From DATKYK01 sp034430255 (GTDB lineage: Bacteria > Chloroflexota > Dehalococcoidia > E44-bin15), in NCBI GenBank assembly GCA_034430255.1, contig DAOUEU010000097.1:1-20531 (forward strand): 20,531 bases of DNA, written 5' to 3'. The notes beneath the pieces were generated by a model, which saw only the letters and a list, made by a program, of their open reading frames with translations, searched no databases and had not been told where the DNA came from. Position numbers and translations under genes: made by a program. Below are positions 1 to 6,155 of this stretch, piece after piece. Positions within the stretch are counted from its first letter, which is position 1, and each line of letters begins with the position of its first letter.

Positions 1-303
1 GGCTCAGAATTTGAGGCCGTCTTTGAGGAGGAGTGCCGCAGGAGAGACATCAGGCTCTTTGTCCTGCCACCGCGCTCACCAAAGCTCAATGGGTGTGTGG
101 AGAGAGCTCATAGAACACATACTGAAGAATTCTATGAGGTGACAGATAGTCCCTTCGATATTCCCGAATTAAGGGTAGAGCTTATGCAATGGGAGAATAC
201 ATATAATAAAGTGCGGCCTCATCAGGCCTTGGGTTACCTGACTCCATTTAAGTTCGTACAATGCTGGGAAAAATCTCGAAGAGAGGAGGTCAAGTGTCAC
301 TAA
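1..303 (+). CDS. IS481-like transposase, C-terminal part (5' end outside window)
   Basis: The frame is open from base 1 and ends with TAA at 301-303, giving about 100 residues of a DDE/rve integrase-type transposase. The stretch PPRSPKLNGCVERAHRT is typical of the region carrying the last catalytic acid (the Glu in CVER) in IS481/IS3-type enzymes. It is followed by the usual tail with YNKVRPHQALGYLTP. The first two Asp residues and the DNA-binding N-terminus would lie to the left of the window, so I cannot tell whether the element is complete. A GTG at 97 is internal to the conserved domain and is not the real start. The element points towards gyrB and ends about 25 bases before its promoter. 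Confidence 0.85.
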   Translation, partial: GSEFEAVFEEECRRRDIRLFVLPPRSPKLNGCVERAHRTHTEEFYEVTDSPFDIPELRVELMQWENTYNKVRPHQALGYLTPFKFVQCWEKSRREEVKCH

Positions 304-320
304 TGTACTGGACGAGTACA
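289..320 (+). repeat. probable right terminus of the IS481-like element
   Basis: Directly after the transposase stop lies TGTACT-N5-AGTACA (304-320), a perfect 6-bp inverted repeat. Read from the right, the end begins TGTACTCG and continues through GTGACA, which resembles the TGT...-type ends of IS481 elements as I remember them. The left end is not in the window, so the terminal repeat and target duplication cannot be confirmed. The palindrome could instead be an operator for the gyrB promoter, whose -35 box begins 6 bases further on. Confidence 0.4.
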
Positions 321-325
321 AATAT

Positions 326-354
326 TTTACAAAAGCCTCCATTTGTGGTATAAT
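326..354 (+). promoter_or_regulatory. gyrB promoter
   Basis: TTTACA (326-331) and TATAAT (349-354) are separated by exactly 17 bases, and the -10 box is preceded by TGG, making it an extended -10 element. Transcription would begin near 361, leaving a leader of roughly 90-100 nt before gyrB. It lies just outside the IS terminus, so it appears to belong to the chromosome rather than to the element. Confidence 0.75.
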
Positions 355-399
355 TCTTTAATGCAGGGAACTACAATTTCTTCAGCGTTTTTCTTTTAG

Positions 400-443
400 G
401 TTTCGCCAAGGCTTTGCTTTAGCTGGGGCGAAACTTCCTTTTT
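400..443 (+). terminator. terminator-like hairpin in the gyrB leader
   Basis: GTTTCGCC (400-407) and GGCGAAAC (427-434) form a perfect 8-bp stem, with an inner 3-bp pairing (GCT/AGC) and a short loop. TTCCTTTTT (435-443) follows directly. The shape is that of an intrinsic terminator or attenuator, yet it sits downstream of the gyrB promoter and 5 bases before the GGAGG of gyrB. It could also serve the upstream transposase. Confidence 0.45.
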
Positions 444-446
444 ATA

Positions 447-2867
447 TTGGAGGCCGCGATCAGTACAGATATAAAAAATAGCCAAAAAGGAAACAACGAA
501 TACAATGCCGAAGACATCATGGTGCTGGACGGCATGGAGGCGGTGCGCCGGCGCCCGGGGATGTATATCGGGAGCACCGGACAGCGCGGGCTGCACCACC
601 TGGTGCAGGAGATCGTCTACAACAGCATAGATGAGGCATTGACCGGCGCCTGCGACAGGGTGGAGGTGACCATATTCGAGGACGGTCGGGTGGCGGTCGC
701 CGATAACGGGAGGGGGATCCCGGTTGAGGTGCACCCGGTAACCAGAACCTCAGCTCTTGAGGCAGTGATGACCGTGCTTCACGCCGGTGCCAAGTTCGGC
801 GGCCGGGGCTATACCGTGTCCGGCGGGCTCCATGGGGTAGGAGCCTCGGTGGTAAACGCCCTCTCCTCCGAGCTCCAGGTGGAGGTGAAGCGGGGCGGCA
901 AGCGCTACCGGCAGGAATACCGCCGCGGCGTGGCCCAGAACTCGGTTGAGGTGGTAGGAGAGGCCACGGACACGGGTACAGTCACCACCTTCCTTGCTGA
1001 CCAGGAGATATTCGGCAACATTAACTACGACTTCAACGCGCTGGCGCAGCGCTTCCGCGAGATGTGCTACCTAACCAAAGGGGTGGAAATTCACTTCGAG
1101 GATAAAAGGTCGGAACGGGAGGTAACCTTCTACTTTGAAGGGGGAACCGCCAGCTTTGCCCGATACCTCAATAAGAATCGGCCGGTGTTACATGAGCCAA
1201 TCTATATCTCAAAGACGGTGGGCGGAACCGAGGTGGAGGTAGCACTGCAGTACAATGAGGGCTTCGCAGAGACCGTACTCAGCTTTGCCAACTGCATCAA
1301 TACCGAGGACGGAGGCACACATCTTACCGGGTTCCGCACCGCCATAACCCGCGTCATCAACGACACCGCCCGAAATATTAAGCTTCTCAAGGAGGATGAG
1401 GCTAATCTGATCGGCGATGACACCAGGGAGGGGCTGGTGGCCATTATCAGCGTCAAGCTGGCCGAGCCCCAGTTTGAGGGGCAGACAAAGGCCAAGCTCG
1501 GTAACCCGGAGACAAAAAACCACGTGGAGTCTGCGATAGTGGATGGGCTCGCCCAGTACCTCGACGAGCATCCAGTAGAGGCCAAGCGGATCGTGGAGAA
1601 GTGTCTCACCACGGCACGTGCCCGGGAGGCGGCGCGCAAGGCGCGTGACCTGGTGCTCAAAAAGAACTCCCTGGAAGCGGGCACCCTGCCCGGCAAGCTG
1701 GCCGATTGCTCTGACAAGGACCCTGCGCAGTGTGAGATATATCTGGTAGAGGGTGAGTCAGCGGGCGGCTCTGCCAAGCAGGGTAGGGACCGACGCTTTC
1801 AGGCGATCCTCCCCTTGAAGGGCAAGATACTTAACGTGGAGAAGGCCTCTCCGGAGAAGATGCTGGCCCATGAAGAGATCCGCATCATCATCACCGCACT
1901 GGGTATCGGCATCGATAAGCAACTGGATCTCTCCAAGCTGCGCTACCACCGCGTTATCATCATGACCGATGCCGATGTCGACGGCGCCCATATCCGCACC
2001 CTGCTGCTCACCTTCTTCTTCCGCCACATGGTGGACCTTATCAGCAGCGGCCATCTCTACATCGCCCAGCCTCCCCTATATCGACTGGCTGACGGGAAAA
2101 AGGCAGAGTGGATCTACTCCGAGGCTGAAATGGAGCGCTCCATCGCCAAGAAGGCTTTCGAGGAGCTCACCGTCCGCTCAACAGATGGCTATAGTACTTA
2201 CAAGGGAACCAAGATAGGCGACCTATTGGATTCACTCAGGGGGCTGGAACAGGGGCTCGCTGCCCTGGAGAGGGAAGGCATACCGCGGCAGATAAGCGCC
2301 ATTCTGCTTGTGAACGAGGAGTCCTTCCAACGCCTTGACCTCTCCAGGAAGGAAAGCATGCAGCAGATAAGCAGGTGGCTTGAGGAATCCGGATATCCCA
2401 CCAGCTTATGCCTGGATGATGCCGACGATGAATACTGGATTGAGATTGAATTCAAGGAGCATAAAATAAGGCTGGACAAGCGCATGCTTGAGCACGCTGC
2501 CCTTCATAGCTGCTTCAATGCGTATCCGCAGGTCAAGCGCCTTACCAACAACAAATCATACACCATTGTTAAGAAGGGCAGAGAGCTCGGTAATGATATT
2601 CCCTGGTATGAGCTTGCCGGGGTGCTCCAGAAAAGCGCTGACCGGTCAGGAATAGCGCTCCAGCGCTACAAGGGACTGGGGGAGATGAGCGCCCAGCAGC
2701 TGTGGGAGACCACGATGAACCCGGAGACCAGGACCTTATTGCAGGTCAGCGTAGAGGATGCGGTCAAGGCGGACAAGATATTCGAGACCCTCATGGGTGA
2801 TGAGGTACCTCCCCGCAAGGCCTTCATACAGGCCCACGCCAAGAGCGTCAGGAACCTGGATATTTGA
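447..2867 (+). CDS. gyrB: DNA gyrase subunit B
   Basis: This is the ATPase subunit of DNA gyrase, which introduces negative supercoils with GyrA. From the TTG at 447 it has 806 residues. The GHKL ATPase domain carries Glu55, Asn59, Asp86 (VADNGRGIP) and the GGLHGVGASVVNALS lid (126-140). The TOPRIM domain has LVEGESAGGSAKQGRDRRF (433-451) and MTDADVDGAHIRTLLL (506-521). The tail has QRYKGLGEMSAQQLW (739-753). A region of about 160 residues (roughly 565-725) separates TOPRIM from the tail, as in the long proteobacterial GyrB. Position 58, usually Asp (VVDN), is Tyr. The start is uncertain: no ribosome site precedes TTG 447, whereas GGAGG (449-453) sits 5 bases before an in-frame ATC at 459. 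The first in-frame ATG (519) lies too close to the ATPase core. gyrA is not in the window. Confidence 0.97.
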   Translation: MEAAISTDIKNSQKGNNEYNAEDIMVLDGMEAVRRRPGMYIGSTGQRGLHHLVQEIVYNSIDEALTGACDRVEVTIFEDGRVAVADNGRGIPVEVHPVTRTSALEAVMTVLHAGAKFGGRGYTVSGGLHGVGASVVNALSSELQVEVKRGGKRYRQEYRRGVAQNSVEVVGEATDTGTVTTFLADQEIFGNINYDFNALAQRFREMCYLTKGVEIHFEDKRSEREVTFYFEGGTASFARYLNKNRPVLHEPIYISKTVGGTEVEVALQYNEGFAETVLSFANCINTEDGGTHLTGFRTAITRVINDTARNIKLLKEDEANLIGDDTREGLVAIISVKLAEPQFEGQTKAKLGNPETKNHVESAIVDGLAQYLDEHPVEAKRIVEKCLTTARAREAARKARDLVLKKNSLEAGTLPGKLADCSDKDPAQCEIYLVEGESAGGSAKQGRDRRFQAILPLKGKILNVEKASPEKMLAHEEIRIIITALGIGIDKQLDLSKLRYHRVIIMTDADVDGAHIRTLLLTFFFRHMVDLISSGHLYIAQPPLYRLADGKKAEWIYSEAEMERSIAKKAFEELTVRSTDGYSTYKGTKIGDLLDSLRGLEQGLAALEREGIPRQISAILLVNEESFQRLDLSRKESMQQISRWLEESGYPTSLCLDDADDEYWIEIEFKEHKIRLDKRMLEHAALHSCFNAYPQVKRLTNNKSYTIVKKGRELGNDIPWYELAGVLQKSADRSGIALQRYKGLGEMSAQQLWETTMNPETRTLLQVSVEDAVKADKIFETLMGDEVPPRKAFIQAHAKSVRNLDI

Positions 2868-2883
2868 GGCCCCGCTTGCGCTC

Positions 2884-3072
2884 CTAGCAGCGATTTCGTA
2901 TCCTCTTCACGGGTGATGCTATCATGACAAACAGTAAGCGCGGTATGAACAGAATAAGACCGACACAGAGCCTGCCTGCCCTGATCCAGAAGCTCTGGTG
3001 CTCCTGGGCTTCATACTCATCTACTGCCCCTTCAAGTATGCTGTCAAAGATCTGATCCTCTGATGGACACAT
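2884..3072 (-). CDS. small single-span membrane protein, unknown function
   Basis: This 62-residue ORF starts with ATG at 3072. A good ribosome site (GGAG, 3080-3083) lies 7 bases upstream, which is the main reason to believe it. The N-terminal half is acidic (EDQIFDSILEGAVDEYEAQE) and is followed by a hydrophobic stretch, about residues 33-55 (RLCVGLILFIPRLLFVMIAS), then a basic end (KRIRNRC). That pattern suggests one membrane span. It begins 32 bases after pyrE on the same strand and probably shares its transcript. It ends 16 bases from the end of gyrB, which is convergent, with no room for a clear terminator. I do not recognise a family. Confidence 0.55.
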   Translation of the reverse strand: MCPSEDQIFDSILEGAVDEYEAQEHQSFWIRAGRLCVGLILFIPRLLFVMIASPVKRIRNRC

Positions 3073-3104
3073 TTCCGCTCTCCCGTTGTTGATTATTTAG
3101 TTAG

Positions 3105-3662
3105 TTATTCAGTGCTAATATCGCCCGCTGCGTCCGCATGCAGGATTGCGGTGAAATCGTAGCCGCGCCTGCGCAACTCATCGCTACCGCCTTGATGTCG
3201 GTCCAGAAGAGCCACTACCTTGACCACCCGGCAGCCTGCCTCCTCCACTGCCTTTATCGCACTCAGGGTGGAACCTCCTTTGGTGATTACATCCTCGACG
3301 ATAGCCACGCTGGAGCCCTCTTGGGGGATACAACCCTCTATAGCCTTCTGCGTCCCGTGCTCTTTCATTTCCCGTCTCACGATGAAGGCGGGGATTGGCT
3401 CCCCTTCCATATGGCTGACCAGCGCTACCGCAGCGACAATGGGGTCGGCACCCAGGGTAAGCCCGCCAACAGCATCTATGCCGCTATCTCTTAGAAGCTC
3501 AAAGACCAGCCTGCCGGCAAGATATGCGCCCTCCGCGGAGAGGGTAACCATCTTGAGGTCAAAGAAGTACGTGCTCTTAGCACCCGATGCGAGGGTGAAA
3601 TCGCCGCGCACAAGCCCACGCTCCTTGACCAGCTCCATAAACCGCTCCCGCTGCTCCAGCAT
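3105..3662 (-). CDS. pyrE: orotate phosphoribosyltransferase
   Basis: The enzyme joins orotate to PRPP to make orotidine 5'-phosphate, the fifth step of de novo UMP synthesis, in the cytoplasm. The PRPP-binding loop VAIVEDVITKGGST is at about residues 119-132. The N-terminal FTLASGAKSTYFFDLK and central FIVRREMKEHG segments are typical of PyrE. The length of 185 residues is normal. I chose ATG 3662. A TTG one codon upstream (3665) is also possible, since AGGGGAG (3672-3678) lies 9 bases from the ATG and 6 from the TTG. The gene precedes the small membrane-protein gene at 3072. No other pyrimidine gene is nearby. Confidence 0.95.
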   Translation of the reverse strand: MLEQRERFMELVKERGLVRGDFTLASGAKSTYFFDLKMVTLSAEGAYLAGRLVFELLRDSGIDAVGGLTLGADPIVAAVALVSHMEGEPIPAFIVRREMKEHGTQKAIEGCIPQEGSSVAIVEDVITKGGSTLSAIKAVEEAGCRVVKVVALLDRHQGGSDELRRRGYDFTAILHADAAGDISTE

Positions 3663-3934
3663 CAATTCAAACTCCCCTCTTTTTGCCCCTCACAAATTAG
3701 TCGTATGGAATGTGCGAATATATTTCCAGTTGTTGCGAGCAATTATACACAATTCAAGCATCGCCCACCTACCCTAAAAGGTATTACCTCGGGGCTAAAA
3801 CTTCGTCACTTTATATTAAAAGCAATTCCCCCATCACAAAGCGGCGCGGGCCATTGCTTGTCATTCCGGGTCGTAAACAATAGTATCACAATAATGTCAC
3901 GTAAGTTAAGTAAATAATGCTGTATATACGACGT
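3663..3934. other. intergenic region between nadD end and pyrE start
   Basis: These 272 bases hold the pyrE leader, the candidate -10 element and one perfect DnaA box at 3743-3751. The part from about 3860 to 3940 is AT-rich. I see no clear intrinsic terminator for nadD and no believable ORF on either strand. Confidence 0.5.
3742..3747 (-). promoter_or_regulatory. possible -10 element for pyrE, overlapping a DnaA box
   Basis: On the minus strand TATAAT (3742-3747) lies 80 bases upstream of the pyrE start, but no good -35 hexamer is seen at 16-18 bases. The same bases form part of a perfect DnaA box on the plus strand, TTATACACA (3743-3751). DnaA bound there would cover the -10 element. Confidence 0.35.
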
Positions 3935-4537
3935 CTATTTATAAAGACCTTTCTCCATGATATAGCGTTCCACCGCAGCGTGGACGAGGCCCGTTATAGA
4001 GAGGCCACTGGCAACCCGCTCCCTGATATCCGAGGAGCTTATGTCACTGAGCGGGTTCTTCAAGATGGTGATGTGCTTTGAGATCCCTGGAAGGTCCCGC
4101 TCCATTTGCTTCAGGTCTATGTCGAGGCACCCCGGGCGCCTGGCAGCCACCAGTCGGCATATGGAGATAATCCAATCCGGCTCTTTCCATTCCGGGAAAC
4201 CGGCCAGGGCATCCATCCCCAGGATGAAATATAGCTCTGCATCCACGCCGAGCTCGCTCTTTAGCTCGTTAAGTGTATCTACTGTGTAGGATGGTCCCGG
4301 ACGGTCTAGATCAATGCTCGCTGTGCTGAAAGACAGGTTTTCGGCGATAGCAAGCTCGGTCATCGCCAAGCGGTGCTCACCGGTGGCGATGCACCTATGC
4401 CCCTTGAGCCAGGGATCCCCCGCGGTAACAAATATCACCCGCGATAGCTCCACCTCCCGCATGGCAGCCTCGGCGATTACCATATGCCCGATGTGTACTG
4501 GGTCGAAGGTGCCCCCCAGTACCCCTATCTTAAGCAA
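3935..4537 (-). CDS. nadD: nicotinate-nucleotide adenylyltransferase
   Basis: It transfers AMP from ATP to nicotinate mononucleotide, giving deamido-NAD in NAD biosynthesis. The nucleotidyltransferase signature GGTFDPVHIGH is at residues 8-18, with both His of the HxGH motif (15 and 18). The second ATP-contact motif ISSSDIR is at 166-172. At 200 residues it has the usual length. The start is TTG 4537: it gives the expected MLKIGVLGGTF and is preceded by GGAGG (4544-4548) 6 bases upstream. It lies 66 bases downstream of obg on the same strand. The obg-nadD pairing is common in many bacteria, so one transcript is likely. Confidence 0.95.
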   Translation of the reverse strand: MLKIGVLGGTFDPVHIGHMVIAEAAMREVELSRVIFVTAGDPWLKGHRCIATGEHRLAMTELAIAENLSFSTASIDLDRPGPSYTVDTLNELKSELGVDAELYFILGMDALAGFPEWKEPDWIISICRLVAARRPGCLDIDLKQMERDLPGISKHITILKNPLSDISSSDIRERVASGLSITGLVHAAVERYIMEKGLYK

Positions 4538-4603
4538 TTCCCTCCTCCACTTGAAAACATTACTAAAGTGGAAAACCCTACATACCCTTTTATTGGCCTT
4601 CTC

Positions 4604-5863
4604 CTATTCCCATATCATCTCCATTTCACCAAACCGCACCGTGTCTCCAGGTTTCACCCCTGCCCTTTTAAGCGCTCCGACTACCCCCATTCTGGCTAGT
4701 TGCCTCCTGATATAGCTGCGGGCCTCCGGATTTTCCAGGTCCATCCTGGCAAGCAGGCTATCCGCTCTCTCGGATGATACCAAAAAGATATCACCTTCTC
4801 TGGAAACGATCACTCTCTCCTTTTTGGGTCGGGGACGAAATACCGTTATCCCCTCGGATGGCTGCGGCGTGGGTGTGGTGTCCAGTACCTCATGCGCCTT
4901 CGCCATCAGCGAGGGCACCCCTTCGGTCGAAGCCGCGGAGATAAAAAATACCTGTGATTCCCCCTGTCCTAACTCCCTTTCCAATTCAGGGATGCGCTCC
5001 CTGACATTAGGTATATCTATCTTGTTCACCACTATAAGCTGCGGCTTCTCCGCTAGCACCGGATTGAACCGTGATAGCTCGTCATTTACCTGCTTCATAT
5101 CGGCAAGGGGGCTATCTGAACTGCCGTCGAGAAGGTGAATGAGCAATCTGGTACGCTCGGCGTGGCGCAGGAAATCGTGCCCCAGTCCCAGTCCCCGGTG
5201 AGCACCCTCTATGATCCCCGGTATCTCGGCCAGCACGAAGGTGCTTTGACCGACCTCCACCACCCCTAGTACCGGCTCCGTTGTCGTGAAGGGGTATTGA
5301 GCGACCCTGGGCCGCGCCTCCGACGCTGCAGCCAAGAGAGTTGACTTTCCAACGCTGGGGTAGCCGATGATACCCACATCTGCTATCAGCTTCAACTCGA
5401 GGATTAGGGAGGTCTCCTCCCCCACCTCCCCCTTCTGAGCTATGCGTGGTGTACGGTTTGTGGAAGTTTTAAAGCGTGCATTACCATAGCCGCCTCGACC
5501 TCCGTGCGCTACCATAACCTGCTGCCTATCCTCTGTTAGGTCGGCGAGCAAACACGTTTCACCGCCAGCATTCCCGTAAATAAGTGTACCCGTCGGAACC
5601 AGGATCCTAAGGTCGCGGCCACTTCTACCATGCCTTTTCTTGCCAGCGCCGTTCTCCCCACGCTCGGCCTCAATACGCCTACCACCACGATAGAATTTTT
5701 GCAGCGTTTTCATTCCCCTATCGGCTACAATGTATATGCTGCCTCCATTACCTCCATCACCCCCATCGGGACCTCCGAATGGCACATACTTCTCATGGCG
5801 AAAGCTTACTACCCCACCGCCGCCATCCCCAGCCTTAACATCAAGCTTAACATGATCGATCAA
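4604..5863 (-). CDS. obg: ribosome-associated GTPase Obg/CgtA
   Basis: Obg is a GTPase involved in late 50S assembly and stress responses. The Gly-rich Obg fold (about 1-158) shows FGGPDGGDGGNGGS (29-42). The G domain has P-loop GYPSVGKST (167-175), NKID (280-283) and SAAS (309-312). A C-terminal OCT-type domain (about 339-419, VFRPRPK...) completes the three-domain form. The G3 motif reads EIPG rather than the usual DIPG. The start is TTG 5863, giving the expected MIDHVKLDVKAGDGG, with GAGGTG (5871-5876) 7 bases upstream. It leads into nadD and has its own probable promoter, so it is likely separate from dnaA. Confidence 0.97.
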   Translation of the reverse strand: MIDHVKLDVKAGDGGGGVVSFRHEKYVPFGGPDGGDGGNGGSIYIVADRGMKTLQKFYRGGRRIEAERGENGAGKKRHGRSGRDLRILVPTGTLIYGNAGGETCLLADLTEDRQQVMVAHGGRGGYGNARFKTSTNRTPRIAQKGEVGEETSLILELKLIADVGIIGYPSVGKSTLLAAASEARPRVAQYPFTTTEPVLGVVEVGQSTFVLAEIPGIIEGAHRGLGLGHDFLRHAERTRLLIHLLDGSSDSPLADMKQVNDELSRFNPVLAEKPQLIVVNKIDIPNVRERIPELERELGQGESQVFFISAASTEGVPSLMAKAHEVLDTTPTPQPSEGITVFRPRPKKERVIVSREGDIFLVSSERADSLLARMDLENPEARSYIRRQLARMGVVGALKRAGVKPGDTVRFGEMEMIWE

Positions 5864-5876
5864 TTACGCACACCTC

Positions 5877-6133
5877 ATGATGATTAAAATATTATATCAA
5901 CAAGTTGAAATTGACAACCATAATAAGAAGAATAAGGGGTGTGTAGATGTGCAAGACAGTTACCAATTGTGAGGTGCACGCTGGTGCAAACATGGTGGGC
6001 GAGATGTGCTGGCAGAGGTGTTTGATGTGGGCAGCAAGAAACGCACATTTTTGGAGAAGGGAGTTTACATAAAAAACATCGACTTGTGCACGTTTACCCA
6101 AGGTTATGCACAGAATATGGCCGCTTCTGCACA
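5877..6133. other. candidate chromosomal replication origin (oriC)
   Basis: Between dnaA and obg an AT-rich tract (about 5877-5938) adjoins a region with DnaA-box-like sites. Three face the same way: TTGTGCACG (6084-6092), TTATGCACA (6104-6112, a perfect TTATNCACA) and TTCTGCACA (6125-6133, one mismatch). Their starts are 20 and 21 bases apart, two helical turns. Weaker matches lie at 5948-5956 (minus) and 5972-5980. The tract 5973-6006 also repeats GGTG/GATG at 9-11-base steps. A box cluster, a neighbouring AT-rich tract and adjacency to dnaA are the standard parts of an origin. Function is inferred. Confidence 0.55.
5891..5917 (-). promoter_or_regulatory. probable obg promoter
   Basis: On the minus strand TTGTCA (5912-5917) and TATAAT (5891-5896) are 15 bases apart; shifting to TAATAT gives 17. 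The initiation point would be near 5880, about 17-20 bases before the obg TTG. It lies inside the AT-rich tract of the candidate origin. Confidence 0.5.
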
Positions 6134-6155
6134 ATGGTTATGTTTTGTTGTACCT

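Noticed and set aside
97..303. GTG 97 as the start of a separate small protein
   Set aside because: The frame and the transposase homology continue upstream to base 1, so this is the interior of a truncated transposase.
3220..3777. Plus-strand open frame opposite pyrE
   Set aside because: Its Ser/Pro-rich product is typical of antisense reading; pyrE on the minus strand explains the region.
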